Positions 44,313 to 53,158 are shown, numbered from the stretch's first letter. The stretch is DNA of 59,642 bases from Myxococcaceae bacterium (GCA_004297725.1 SCUS01000158.1:1-59642); one strand, 5' to 3'. Notes: a model not told the origin generated them from the letters alone. Program-made: numbers and translations.

Positions 44313-44731
44313 AGGCCATCGAAGCCGACCTCACGGGCGGCCGCGGGGTGCTCGTACCAGACGACGCACAGCGCCGCCTTGGCGCCGAACAACGCCAGCC
44401 CCGCGGGGCTCTCCTCGAAGCGCGTGAGGGCGGCGAATCGCTCCGAGAGGGACAGCCTCGAGAAGCGCCCGAGGCGGCGGATGAACATCGGAGCGACGAG
44501 GTCGATCGCGGTGATGCACAGCACGAAGACCGAGCGCGCGCGACCGCCGGCGTGGGCGAAGAAATGGTCGAGGTCGTCGCCCAGCCACTCCAGCCGCTCC
44601 GGCGACGGGGGCCCTGACTCGCTCGCGAACAAGGTCTCCGCGAGCGAGAGCGCCACAGCCCTCGCACCGGGAGACAGCCCCCGGCCGCCTCGAACACCGT
44701 CCGGAACCTCCACGCGCAGCACGTCCGACAT
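44288..44731 (-). CDS. Small helical partner of the GMC oxidoreductase (gluconate-2-dehydrogenase subunit 3-like)
   Basis: 147 residues, all-helical in character, with LSPGARAVALSLAETLFA and DDLDHFFAHAGGRARSVFVL near the start and FAALTRFEESPAGLALFGAKAAL later. This pattern is that of gluconate-2-dehydrogenase subunit 3/fatty-alcohol-oxidase N-terminal domains (a 'redox-partner' helical module). It overlaps the GMC gene by 25 bases, so the two are translated together. In eukaryotic fatty-alcohol oxidases a comparable helical part is fused to the GMC domain. No catalytic residues are visible. The assignment is by pattern and context. Confidence 0.65.
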   Translation of the reverse strand: MSDVLRVEVPDGVRGGRGLSPGARAVALSLAETLFASESGPPSPERLEWLGDDLDHFFAHAGGRARSVFVLCITAIDLVAPMFIRRLGRFSRLSLSERFAALTRFEESPAGLALFGAKAALCVVWYEHPAAAREVGFDGLCLVRRSA

Positions 44732-44761
44732 GGTCGGATCATCGCATGGAAGCGCGTCGTC

Positions 44762-45295
44762 TCAGCGGTTGAACTCCGGCGCGTACTGCCCGGTCGCGGG
44801 ATCGAAGCCGACCGCGCGCAAGCCCTCGTCGAGGGTGCGCGGAGCGGCGGTAGCCGCCGGCGGTGGCGTGCGGTTCCAGACCGTGACCATCGTGCGGTCA
44901 CCCTCGTCTCGCACGCCCACGTCGACGATGAGGTTCGACTGCACCCCACGCACGATCGCCCGGTGGATCACCGCCGCGAGCGGATGGATGTCCGCGTTGT
45001 GGACCTCCAGGCGCTGCTCCAGGTAGCGCATCACGCGGGGCATGGGTGCGTCCACCCGGAAGATCTTCATGTCGTCGGTGGCCAGGCGCTCCTGGGTGAC
45101 CGTCGGCATGGGGAGTCCGAACGCGTTCAACGTTCCGGGGAGCAGGTCATCCGTGGCGGCGGGCGCGTCTTCGACCACGCGCTCCTCCACCACCGCCGCG
45201 GGGACCGCGGGAGACGTGGGCTGCGGAGCGCGCGGGCGACGGTGACACGCCGCCAGCGCGAGCAGGGCGACGACGCTCGGGAGCCACGGACGCAT
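44762..45295 (-). CDS. Lipoprotein of unknown function, coupled to pilY1
   Basis: 177 residues from ATG 45295; GTG 45298 one codon earlier is equally possible. The leader LPSVVALLALAAC has a lipobox LAAC. A Pro/Ala linker leads to a compact domain with DDMKIFRVDAPMPRVMRYLEQ, ADIHPLAAVIHRAIVRG and TMVTVWNRTPPP. The family is not recognised. Its start overlaps the pilY1 stop (TGATG), so it belongs to the minor-pilin operon and may be a pilus assembly or retention factor, which is inference. Confidence 0.75.
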   Translation of the reverse strand: MRPWLPSVVALLALAACHRRPRAPQPTSPAVPAAVVEERVVEDAPAATDDLLPGTLNAFGLPMPTVTQERLATDDMKIFRVDAPMPRVMRYLEQRLEVHNADIHPLAAVIHRAIVRGVQSNLIVDVGVRDEGDRTMVTVWNRTPPPAATAAPRTLDEGLRAVGFDPATGQYAPEFNR

Positions 45296-48200
45296 CACTC
45301 GAATACGGTCGCGATCGAGTCGATGCGCGAGGGGATGATGGGAGCCGGAAGCGAGCGCGAGAAGGTCGCGGTCCTGCTGCCGCCCGCCATCCCGGTCTGC
45401 GCGATCTGGAGGACGAGGCGGTACTCGCCGCCGGTCGTCGAGCTGACGAAGGTCCGCGCGGTGCCGGTGATCGGGTCGACCACCGAGGCGCTCACGTTGC
45501 AGTTGGGGCGGCGGGCCACCGCGACGCCGAACAGAAGGCTGTTGGCGTCGTCGGTCTCGGTGCCGTTGTTGTTGAGGTCCCGCGTGACCCGGACGATGTC
45601 TGCCGTCGTCGAAGGGTCGCCGTCGCGATCGAGCCGTCCCTGCGGGTAGGTCGAGCCCGTCGGGTCGTTGCGGGTCAGGTCCACGCCCCAGAGACGGGCC
45701 GCGCCGATCTGGCAGGGATCGGTGCCGACGCGGGGCGCGAAGGTGCCGAAGTAGAGGACGTTGTTGAACAGCGTCATGGAGCCCGTCAGGCGCTCTCCCG
45801 CGAGGAAGTCCCGATCGGTGGTCTGGGAGCCCGGACGGATGCCCCAGTTCTCCTCGATGTTGATGCCGATCGACGTGCCCGCCAGATCGGTCTGCGTCGT
45901 CTCGACGATGGAGGCCACGCGGTTCTCGTCCGTGCCCTCGAGCAGGTCGGTGTCACCCGAACCGAAGGCGATGATGGTGCGCCCCATCTCATCGATGCTG
46001 GTGACCGGGCGCTCGATGATCGGCTGGCCGACGTTGTATCCACGATCCCAGAAGAGGTCGAACGCGTCTCCCATCCACCAGTTGGCGGGGTTGGTGCTCG
46101 ACAGGTCCACGCGCCAGAGCGTGCCATCGGCGTCGCCGACGTACGCCCGGGTGGTCACGACGCCTGCGAGGCCGTTGTAGAGCGCGGGCGCGCCCACGAT
46201 CGGGGAGTGCGTCGGCGCGGGGCTGGTCGCGGCCGCCATCGTCGGATCGTATGGAACCGTCGACGGAGCCGCGCCGATCTTGCGGATGAGCACGCCGGTC
46301 TTCAGGTCGACCACATAGAAGAAGCGACCCTGGTTGCCATTCCAGCAACGGACGTAGGGGCGACGCGCGCCGCGGCCTCCGGTCCAGCCGTTCATGAGGG
46401 TGTTGGGCCGGGACCCTCGCGCTGCGGAGGTGGGAGAGCAGGTGCCCGAGAGCTCACCAGCGCCACCCGGGAGAAAGGCCACCGCGCGCTCGACGGGGGT
46501 GCCGCCGTTCGGGGAGTAGAACACCGTGCCGATCGCGGGGGTTCCCGACGAGATCTGCAGATCGGGGTCGGTGAACTGCCAGAGAAACTGGGGGTTGTAG
46601 GGGTCGGTCACGTCCAGGCCGACGTACGCACCACCGCCCGCCCGAAGGCCCACGACCAGCACGGTGTGCCAGTTGGTGTCGTCGGTCAGCGACGAGGGCG
46701 AGCGCTCGTAATAGACCTCCTTCACGACCGGGGTCCCATCGACGCCCTGCGTGCGCGTGGTGGGATATCCGTTACGGAGATTGGGCACCAGGTACGGCGG
46801 AACGAAGCCCCAGGCCTCCTCACCGGTGTCGGCGTTGAAGGCGTGGAGCACGCCGTCATTGCTGCCGACGTAGATCATCGGCTCGCGGGTGCCGACGGTA
46901 ACGGCCGAGCGGCGGCGACCCGCCGCGGGGAGCGTCCTCTGGCGATAGGCCAGGAAGGTCTGGTCGGGAAGGTTGACGCGCGGCGGAGACACGTACGCCG
47001 GCGTCGAACGGAAGATGTCGCCGAGCGGACGGTTCTCACGGACGGTCCCGACGTCGCCACGAAGCCAGGACAGCAGCCTGGCGACATCGGAGGTGGCCGT
47101 GTAGTTGAAGAGCGGAGGGGTCATCGCCGGAGTGAGCTCGACCGAGGCCCCCATGCCCGCGACGAGACCGTTTGGAATGGTGCCGCGCAGGCCCGCGGAG
47201 GTGGTGACCCCGTTCGGAACGTAGGTCCAGAGATAGCGCTCTCCCCAGCCGCGGCTGTCGCGAACCGTGCGGCGGAGGCTGTAGGCGAAGTCATCTCCGG
47301 CGGCCGGATCGGGATCCACCTCGGTCGGGACGGGCGCCCCGCCCCCCGAAGGGGCCTGGCAGACGGTACGCGTACGGGCCAGCGAGCCCGCCCACGGCAT
47401 GCCGGGCACCACGTTGAACGAGGCATTGAACTGATACTGCGACGTGCCGCTCGCGGCGGTGGTGCCAGCCTCGCCGAAGACCGGCGGCGTGCGGGTCGAG
47501 GTCTGCGAGGTGATGGTGTCGATGATCGAGGAGAGCGCACCCGCGAAGGTGGGCCGGTCGTTCGCGTAGTAGACACGGGTGGTGTTGCCGGCCACCGCGA
47601 TCGGCTCGAGGGTGCTGACCGCCTCCGGGTCGCTCCCATTGAAGGCGAGCACGTAGGTCCTCACGTTGGGCAACCCGGCGCCCGCCATGGCCATCGTCAT
47701 CGCGGTGAGCGCAGGGGGATCGTACGGGCATTCGCCACCCACGCAGGAGGGGCGGAAGTCCGTGGGAGCGCCATCCGTGATCAGGATGTTCGCGCGCGTA
47801 CGGCAGTTGAAATAGGGATCGCCCACGCCGCCCGCGGACCCGTCGGTCACGTCGGGGTGATTGCGCCAGTAGTAGAGCGCGTCCTCGAGAAAGGCTGCGA
47901 TTGGCGTGGTGCCGAAGGGGCGCACCCCGGGGACCTCGACCACCGGACCAGGACCGGCGATGCGGCCGGTCACGGTCTCCTGCACCTGACGATTGATGAG
48001 CCCGAGCGTGGCGGTGTCGGCGGCGGAGGGACCCACCGAGATGAGCCCGCCAGGGACGATGTCGGCGACGTTGTTGTCAGCCGACGCGCGCTTCGCCCCG
48101 AGGTTCACCGGCGTGTGGGGATCGAGGCATCCGTTGGGCAGATAGTAGCGAACGTCAGCGTACGAGAACATGCCGTTGTACGCGGCGACGCCCGTACGGA

Positions 48201-48708
48201 TGTCGTTGTCGAAAGTCATCAGACCGAAGCGAACCCGGTCGTTATAGACATCGAGGATGCCGTTATCCAACTGCGAAGCGCCCGAGCGATGAAGCGGAAC
48301 ACCGTTCGACAGAGGCTGGTGGTGCGAATAGGGATACAGGTAGTCGTAATTGAAGTCCGAAGTGGTGCGATCGGACTCCACGCAGGTGAAGTTGTTGATG
48401 GTGCCGGTGAGGACCTCGATCGCCGTCGTCCAGCGGTTGCGCTGCTCGTCGACGGGACAGGAGGGCGAACAGATCGACACGCCGTTCGAGCATCGGTTGC
48501 ATGCGCCGCCGTCGGCGCCCCTGCAGGCGTTGTTGACCGTGTTGGTGCGAAACTCCATCGACCCGGACGTGTCGAGGAGCACCATGATGTTCGGACGGAT
48601 CAGCCGGACATCGCCCGGCACGGGCTGCGCGTCGGCGAGTTGCGGAGCAGACAGCCAGGTCGCGGCCAGGGAGGCCAGGAGCCCGAAGCGCTTGCGGTTC
48701 AGTTGCAT
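45295..48708 (-). CDS. pilY1: PilY1-like type IV pilus tip adhesin/assembly factor
   Basis: 1,137 residues. A signal peptide (LLASLAATWLSAPQLADA) is followed by a VWA domain with MIDAS DTSGS at 46-50 and a Cys-rich insertion (CNRCSNGVSICSPSC). The C-terminal half carries the PilY1 beta-propeller signature YVGSNDGVLHAFNADTGEE near 608, GLDVTDPYNPQFLW, and YVGDADGTLWRVDL. PilY1 promotes pilus extension, adhesion and surface sensing together with the minor pilins. It overlaps pilX by 10 bases upstream and the lipoprotein gene downstream. Calcium-like Asp loops occur near the end (RLDRDGDPSTTAD). Confidence 0.92.
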   Translation of the reverse strand: MQLNRKRFGLLASLAATWLSAPQLADAQPVPGDVRLIRPNIMVLLDTSGSMEFRTNTVNNACRGADGGACNRCSNGVSICSPSCPVDEQRNRWTTAIEVLTGTINNFTCVESDRTTSDFNYDYLYPYSHHQPLSNGVPLHRSGASQLDNGILDVYNDRVRFGLMTFDNDIRTGVAAYNGMFSYADVRYYLPNGCLDPHTPVNLGAKRASADNNVADIVPGGLISVGPSAADTATLGLINRQVQETVTGRIAGPGPVVEVPGVRPFGTTPIAAFLEDALYYWRNHPDVTDGSAGGVGDPYFNCRTRANILITDGAPTDFRPSCVGGECPYDPPALTAMTMAMAGAGLPNVRTYVLAFNGSDPEAVSTLEPIAVAGNTTRVYYANDRPTFAGALSSIIDTITSQTSTRTPPVFGEAGTTAASGTSQYQFNASFNVVPGMPWAGSLARTRTVCQAPSGGGAPVPTEVDPDPAAGDDFAYSLRRTVRDSRGWGERYLWTYVPNGVTTSAGLRGTIPNGLVAGMGASVELTPAMTPPLFNYTATSDVARLLSWLRGDVGTVRENRPLGDIFRSTPAYVSPPRVNLPDQTFLAYRQRTLPAAGRRRSAVTVGTREPMIYVGSNDGVLHAFNADTGEEAWGFVPPYLVPNLRNGYPTTRTQGVDGTPVVKEVYYERSPSSLTDDTNWHTVLVVGLRAGGGAYVGLDVTDPYNPQFLWQFTDPDLQISSGTPAIGTVFYSPNGGTPVERAVAFLPGGAGELSGTCSPTSAARGSRPNTLMNGWTGGRGARRPYVRCWNGNQGRFFYVVDLKTGVLIRKIGAAPSTVPYDPTMAAATSPAPTHSPIVGAPALYNGLAGVVTTRAYVGDADGTLWRVDLSSTNPANWWMGDAFDLFWDRGYNVGQPIIERPVTSIDEMGRTIIAFGSGDTDLLEGTDENRVASIVETTQTDLAGTSIGINIEENWGIRPGSQTTDRDFLAGERLTGSMTLFNNVLYFGTFAPRVGTDPCQIGAARLWGVDLTRNDPTGSTYPQGRLDRDGDPSTTADIVRVTRDLNNNGTETDDANSLLFGVAVARRPNCNVSASVVDPITGTARTFVSSTTGGEYRLVLQIAQTGMAGGSRTATFSRSLPAPIIPSRIDSIATVFE

Positions 48709-49367
48709 GGGATCACCGTGATGGCGCGGAGCGTCTCCGTGCCGCGCGCGACGTTGGTGGTGTCAGATCCGTAGAGGGAGGTATCGAGCTCCGTGGTGCC
48801 CTCGGACTCCACGAGCAGGCGCACCGGCAGCACCGTCAAGCTGGGGTCGCTCACGTCGGTGCCGCGCTGCGGAGAGGTGTCGGCGCCGAGCTCGGTCACG
48901 CGCACCTGAAACCGCGGCGCCAGTCCGCCCTGGCCGAACGACCCGGCCGTGCGGCCCGTCCCGGTGCCCGTCGCGCCGGTGAAGAGGGTCTGCGGGCTGG
49001 TGATCACATCAAAGTCCGTAAGGTAGAAGGTGTAGCAGGGCGGAGTGATCGGTCCGCGGGACGTGGTGATGGTCGGGCAGCCGGGCAAGCCCGTCAGCGC
49101 CTGGGTTCGCATGTTCGAGCTGAAGTACGCGGCGCACGCGGTGCGGAGCCGGGTCATCACCGAGGAGGCGCCGGCCTCGGCGACGTAGTGGGTCTGCGCG
49201 GACTGCCGCACGTACCCGGACGACCGGATCTCCAAGGACGACGACCGCGTCACGAACACGCCCGCGGCGCTGACCATCATCAGGAGCATCATCACGACGA
49301 ACATGGCGACGCCGCGCTCTGCGCGCCGGGCCCTCCGCTGCTTCTTCCTGATCGTCGTGTGTGTCAT
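48699..49367 (-). CDS. pilX: PilX-like minor pilin
   Basis: 222 residues from ATG 49367; an upstream reading to 49514 only adds shadow sequence. A basic leader ends RG and is followed by VAMFVVMMLLMMVSAAGVFV, the PilX-type N-terminus that lacks the Glu5 region of ordinary pilins but is cleaved at Gly-Val. The HYVAEAGASSVM segment is common in PilX. The body has paired Cys residues (CPTITTSRGPITPPC). It is part of the minor-pilin priming complex at the pilus tip. It overlaps pilY1 by 10 bases and follows pilW by 19 bases. Confidence 0.88.
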   Translation of the reverse strand: MTHTTIRKKQRRARRAERGVAMFVVMMLLMMVSAAGVFVTRSSSLEIRSSGYVRQSAQTHYVAEAGASSVMTRLRTACAAYFSSNMRTQALTGLPGCPTITTSRGPITPPCYTFYLTDFDVITSPQTLFTGATGTGTGRTAGSFGQGGLAPRFQVRVTELGADTSPQRGTDVSDPSLTVLPVRLLVESEGTTELDTSLYGSDTTNVARGTETLRAITVIPCN

Positions 49368-49386
49368 TCGAGTCCTCTGTTCGCCT

Positions 49387-50595
49387 TCAACGAAGATTGC
49401 GAATCGCAAGGTTGGGAACTGCGATCTCCGTGACGAGCGAGCGCACGCGCGCGGCGCCCGTTCGGTTGTCGTAGACCCGGAAGCGCGTGAGCGCCGAGGT
49501 CGTCCCGCGGGCAACCCAGCCGAAGCTGGGCTCCTGCTCCCGGTCTCGGATCGACAGGCGAACGATCAGCGAGCGCACCTGCTGCGGCCTGGCAGAGCCG
49601 CCGGTGACGCTTCCCACCAGGGTGGTGATGTTGGAGTCGCCGAAGGCGAGCGTCCGCATGGCCGGCTGCGCGACGATGCTGTTGGTCGGATTGCCGATGT
49701 CGTAGGCAACGGTCGCGTCGAAGTCGACCGCGTACTCGCCGACGAGGCGCGCGGCGGTCGTGACCTCCTCGGGTCCAGGGCGCAGATCGAACTCCCTCCG
49801 GATCAGGTCGGTCTTCGCAGCACGCGCCGCGGAGTCCACCGGGTAGAGCTCGCCGAGCCGGGCCGCGAGACTGCCGATCTGATACTCGACCATCATGATC
49901 GGCGCGACCGTGGCGCCGACCCCGAGTCCCGCGAGGCCGCAGCCGGCGCCCGCGGAGCTCGCGCTCGCGCCCGCGCCCTGAACGAGCGGGGTCGTGGTCA
50001 GAAGGAGCGTGGGGAGTCCGGTGGAGCTGGAGTTCACCCAGGTTCCGCCCATCGAGACGGCGAACTGCATCTGCCCGGAAGTGCTCATGATGCGAATGAG
50101 CCGTGGGGACATCGCGGTGCCGAAGATTCGATTGAACTCCGCCTGGCTCTGCACCCGCGTCCACTGGGGCGACTGGTTCTGGAGGGAGACCGTCGAACCC
50201 GAGACGCCCGCCACCGTGTACTCATCGGCCGTGACGTAGTTACCCGTCATGCGAAGAGTGATCGGGTTGATGTACAGATTGTCCGCAGGGAGCACCGTGG
50301 GGTTCGGCGACGTCCGCACGATCTCCAGGCCCTGATATGCGGTCGTCGGCCGAGGACACACCCGAGGGTCGCTCGCGCTGTTGGGCGTCGACATGTAGCC
50401 CGCGCGAGAGAGGTCCGCGCGAATCTGCTCCATGGCGAAGCGGAGGCGGAGCTGCATCTCCGCGGTGCGCTGCTGCTGATTGAAGGTCTCGGTCGCCGTG
50501 CGGGAGACCGCGTACAGCGCAGACACGACGATCGATGTGAGGAGGATCGAGATGAGGAGCTCGACGAGCGTATAGCCCTGTTCGCGGCGCCTCAT
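49387..50595 (-). CDS. pilW: PilW-like minor pilin
   Basis: 402 residues from ATG 50595. The prepilin motif is textbook: MRRREQG then YTLVELLISILLTSIVVSAL, cleaved by PilD after Gly. The helical part continues with QMQLRLRFAMEQIRADLSRAGYM, characteristic of PilW. The globular part is strand-rich, with a Gly/Ala linker and RSLIVRLSIRDR near the end. ATGA overlap with pilV indicates coupling. It is a minor pilin that primes pilus assembly. Confidence 0.9.
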   Translation of the reverse strand: MRRREQGYTLVELLISILLTSIVVSALYAVSRTATETFNQQQRTAEMQLRLRFAMEQIRADLSRAGYMSTPNSASDPRVCPRPTTAYQGLEIVRTSPNPTVLPADNLYINPITLRMTGNYVTADEYTVAGVSGSTVSLQNQSPQWTRVQSQAEFNRIFGTAMSPRLIRIMSTSGQMQFAVSMGGTWVNSSSTGLPTLLLTTTPLVQGAGASASSAGAGCGLAGLGVGATVAPIMMVEYQIGSLAARLGELYPVDSAARAAKTDLIRREFDLRPGPEEVTTAARLVGEYAVDFDATVAYDIGNPTNSIVAQPAMRTLAFGDSNITTLVGSVTGGSARPQQVRSLIVRLSIRDREQEPSFGWVARGTTSALTRFRVYDNRTGAARVRSLVTEIAVPNLAIRNLR

Positions 50596-51188
50596 GAGTC
50601 GTGCCTCTGGATGGTCTGACTCACGTAGATCGATCGGATGTTGGTGGTGTCGGTGCTGACCGCAGCGGTCGCCGAGCGGGCGCAGTCGGTGTAGGTCATC
50701 GGTCGAACGCCGCCCTGCCGATACCACCAGACCCTGACCTCGGCCCGGATGAGCTGATTGGGGATGAGCGCTGTCAGGCGAACCTGGGTGCAGTAGTAGG
50801 CTCGCGAGTCCGTGGTCGCGACGTCGTTGCCGAAGTAGTCGAAGGCCGCGGTCTCGGGCAGCGCCGCGACGGACATCGAGGGCGGGTCGGGGACGTACCA
50901 GTTGGTCGTCTGGCTCGCGCCGAGGCGCGACAGGTACCAGGTCGCGGCGATGTTGCTGACGGGGTTGGACTGCGACGGCGAGGTCCACTGGTAGGAGTCA
51001 CGTCGGAGGCGGTCCTGCCAGCGGCGGGCGAGGTTGGTCGCCATGGTGATCTCCTGCGCGCGCTGGTTGGCGTTTACCGCCGTGCTCTGCATCGCGATGA
51101 TGCCGAGAAGACCGGTGCCGAGGACGGCCATCGCCGCGAGAACCTCGACCATCGTGTAGCCCGCCTGGGCGGTTCGCTTGCGACTCAT
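50592..51188 (-). CDS. pilV: PilV-like minor pilin
   Basis: 198 residues. The leader MSRKRTAQAG and mature YTMVEVLAAMAVLGTGLLGIIAMQ form a type III signal of the PilV family, followed by the helix MATNLARRWQDRLRRDSY. The globular domain includes VRVWWYRQGG and two Cys residues. ATGA overlaps join it to the fimT-like gene upstream and to pilW downstream. It is a minor pilin of the assembly-priming complex. Confidence 0.88.
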   Translation of the reverse strand: MSRKRTAQAGYTMVEVLAAMAVLGTGLLGIIAMQSTAVNANQRAQEITMATNLARRWQDRLRRDSYQWTSPSQSNPVSNIAATWYLSRLGASQTTNWYVPDPPSMSVAALPETAAFDYFGNDVATTDSRAYYCTQVRLTALIPNQLIRAEVRVWWYRQGGVRPMTYTDCARSATAAVSTDTTNIRSIYVSQTIQRHDS

Positions 51189-51781
51189 GTCCGCATCCTC
51201 GGCATGCCCCCGAGCGGAATCAGGATCCGGCGGGTCGCCCCGCCCGTCGTCTGGAAGACGTTGATCTGGAAGACCCCTCCCATGCCGAGCGTGCTGGTGT
51301 CGTTGCTCCACCCCTGGCTGGCGGTCACGATCGGGGTCACCGAATAAAACGCGGCGCCGAGCGGCGTGTAGCAGATCTGCAGGTAGGTGGTCGCCGTGGG
51401 GAGCGCGATGCTGGCCCCGAGGTTGTCGCGGGTGAAGCGCGCGTCCGTGAGGTCGAGATTGGCGACCCGCTGGGCCGGGTCGAGGGCCCCCGGGCCGAAG
51501 TTGGAGAGCCGGCAGGACGGCGAGCTGCCCTCGTACGCGTCGAGCCGTAGCGCCGCGCCGCTCTGGGTGATGATCAGGGTCTGGGCGCGCCCCCGGTACA
51601 TGGCCCGGGTGCGAACCTCGCGGGCGATGTCGAGGACCGTCACCGCCGCCTGCTGGATGCGGCGCTCGCGCGAGGCCTGCGACATGCCCGGCAGAGCCAG
51701 CGCGGTCACGATCCCGATGATGACCACGACGATCATCAGTTCGAGGAGTGAGAAGCCGGTCTGGCGGTCGCGAAACGTCAC
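51185..51781 (-). CDS. fimT: FimT/GspH-like minor pseudopilin, first gene of the minor-pilin operon
   Basis: 198 residues from GTG 51781. The prepilin motif RQTG-FSLLELMIVVVIIGIVTALALP is followed by a helix with RERRIQQAAVTVLDIAREVRTRAM and the FimT/GspH globular domain ending TRRILIPLGGMPRM. FimT has been linked to DNA binding and assembly priming in other bacteria. The start is supported by a sigma-54-type promoter that would initiate about 3 bases before the GTG. Its stop overlaps pilV (ATGA). Confidence 0.87.
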   Translation of the reverse strand: MTFRDRQTGFSLLELMIVVVIIGIVTALALPGMSQASRERRIQQAAVTVLDIAREVRTRAMYRGRAQTLIITQSGAALRLDAYEGSSPSCRLSNFGPGALDPAQRVANLDLTDARFTRDNLGASIALPTATTYLQICYTPLGAAFYSVTPIVTASQGWSNDTSTLGMGGVFQINVFQTTGGATRRILIPLGGMPRMRT

Positions 51782-51794
51782 GGAGTGCGTAGGC

Positions 51795-51810
51795 TGCAAC
51801 GGGTGTGCCC
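51795..51810 (-). promoter_or_regulatory. Sigma-54 (RpoN) -24/-12 promoter of the minor-pilin operon
   Basis: On the minus strand GGGCAC (51810-51805), five bases, then TTGCA (51799-51795) match the consensus TGGCAC-N5-TTGCA except for the first base. The predicted start is near 51784, just before the fimT GTG at 51781. Sigma-54 promoters need an enhancer-binding activator. PilR plays that role for pilA in related bacteria, so PilSR control is a reasonable inference. Confidence 0.62.
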
Positions 51811-51884
51811 CGCCTTCGTGATGCTGGAAAAGACAGCGGAAATCCCGGTGTCCCTCCCCCTCCACCGAAGCCCTTTGCGTGACC

Positions 51885-51899
51885 CCGCAATCATTGCGG
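51885..51899. promoter_or_regulatory. Palindromic operator/enhancer CCGCAATCATTGCGG
   Basis: A perfect 7+1+7 inverted repeat centred about 108 bases upstream of the predicted sigma-54 start. This is the usual distance for an enhancer-binding-protein site. It is AT-richer than its surroundings and lies in the only sizable gap of the window. Confidence 0.5.
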
Positions 51900-51976
51900 A
51901 CCCTGCGCAGCCCCCCCGACAGCGGGGCGCATGGCGGCCGGGGTGGGCGCGTCGACGACCATGGGAGAGCGACGGC

Positions 51977-52006
51977 TTGCGGGTTCATCGGTGAGCACCG
52001 TATCAC
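51977..52006 (+). promoter_or_regulatory. Putative promoter TTGCGG-18-TATCAC
   Basis: TTGCGG (51977-51982) and TATCAC (52001-52006) are 18 bases apart. The -10 ends 9 bases before ATG 52016, the short-leader geometry seen for many genes here. It would drive the DUF6599 gene. Confidence 0.5.
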
Positions 52007-52015
52007 CCGTGGGCG

Positions 52016-53062
52016 ATGAACCGTACTCCCCTCTTCTTGATCCTCTCCCTTGCGGCGGCTTGTCGGCGCGACCCTCCGCCGCGACCGGGTGCCCCCGCTG
52101 CGCACGCTCCTGCGACCGCGCCCCCCGCCCCGACGGCCCGGCCCGGCGCTCCGCCCGCGGCCTCCATCGATCCCCCCGCGGCGGCCGACACCTTCCGCGA
52201 GACCGGCAGGTTTCTCCCTCAGGGAGCCGCGCTTCCGGGGTGGTCGCAGTCCGGTGCGGTGCGCCTTGTCAACGGTCAAGAGCTCTTCCAGCTCATCGAC
52301 GGTGCGGGGGAGAAGTACATCTCATACGGCTTCCGCCAGCTCGCCCGCACGGACTACCGCAAGGCGGGCACCGAGCTCGTGGTGACCGCGGAGATCTACG
52401 ACATGGGTTCGCCGCTGGGCGCGTTCGGGCAGTACTCGATGCTGCTCAGCGACTCGCGCGACCCCGCGTCCATGCGTTCACGCGCGGTATCCCAAGGGGC
52501 CGGAGGTTTTCTTGGCACAAGCCAGCTCGTGTTCTGGAAGGGCCAATACCTGGTTCAATTGAACCTTGCAGACGACTCTGGAGAGCAGGACGAGAGCGCG
52601 CTCGCAGCGGCAGCCAGGGAGGTGCTCCCCGCGCTGGCGACGAGGCTCTCCGGCGCGATTCCCGGCGAGGTCGCTCCGCCCGCCGGCGTGCGTGTATTGC
52701 CTGTCGAGGGGCTCGTATGGGGCGGCGCGACCTACCTCTCCAGCGGCGTGTTCGGGCTCGAGCAGACGGGTGCGGGCTGGGTCGGTCACTACGAGGCCGC
52801 GGGAGGCCAGCGGTACCGCGTCGCGGTCATGACCCGCGGATCTGCCGATGAGGCTCGGGCGCTGCTCCAGCGATTTCGGGTACCGGGCGCCACGGCCCTC
52901 CCGGGCGTGGGCGAGGAGGCGTTCAGCACCCCGACGCTCGCGGCTGCCAGGAAGGGCGTGAACGTGGTCGTCGTGGGCGCTCCCGCACCCGACGTGCTCC
53001 CCCCGCTGGCTCCGGAGGGTCGGAGCGAGCGGCTCCGGGCCATCGTCAGCGCCCTGCCCTGA
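52016..53062 (+). CDS. DUF6599-type lipoprotein
   Basis: 348 residues. The leader LFLILSLAAAC has a lipobox AAAC, followed by a Pro/Ala linker. The folded part contains LVNGQELFQLIDGAGEKYISYGF, TELVVTAEIYDMGSPLGAFGQYS and FWKGQYLVQLNL, which I recognise as DUF6599-like. A second half-repeat ends with VAVMTRGSADEARALLQRF. The family has no established function but is often found next to DUF362 and polyferredoxin genes, as here. It is probably an outer-membrane or periplasmic component of that redox cluster. Confidence 0.8.
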   Translation: MNRTPLFLILSLAAACRRDPPPRPGAPAAHAPATAPPAPTARPGAPPAASIDPPAAADTFRETGRFLPQGAALPGWSQSGAVRLVNGQELFQLIDGAGEKYISYGFRQLARTDYRKAGTELVVTAEIYDMGSPLGAFGQYSMLLSDSRDPASMRSRAVSQGAGGFLGTSQLVFWKGQYLVQLNLADDSGEQDESALAAAAREVLPALATRLSGAIPGEVAPPAGVRVLPVEGLVWGGATYLSSGVFGLEQTGAGWVGHYEAAGGQRYRVAVMTRGSADEARALLQRFRVPGATALPGVGEEAFSTPTLAAARKGVNVVVVGAPAPDVLPPLAPEGRSERLRAIVSALP

Positions 53063-53117
53063 CGTCCGGTTTCCCCCCGGCAAACCGCTCGCGACGCCGC
53101 AGAAATAGCCCGTCGGG

Positions 53118-53147
53118 TTGCTGATGCCAGGGGGGGACGGGTAGATT
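53118..53147 (+). promoter_or_regulatory. Putative promoter TTGCTG-18-TAGATT
   Basis: TTGCTG (53118-53123) and TAGATT (53142-53147) are 18 bases apart and end 11 bases before the ATG of the DUF362 gene. Confidence 0.45.
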
Positions 53148-53158
53148 GCGGGCACGCC

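Noticed and set aside
46207..48774. 855-codon open frame on the plus strand
   Set aside because: It is the mirror of pilY1, has Arg/Gly-rich composition and shows no domain signatures.
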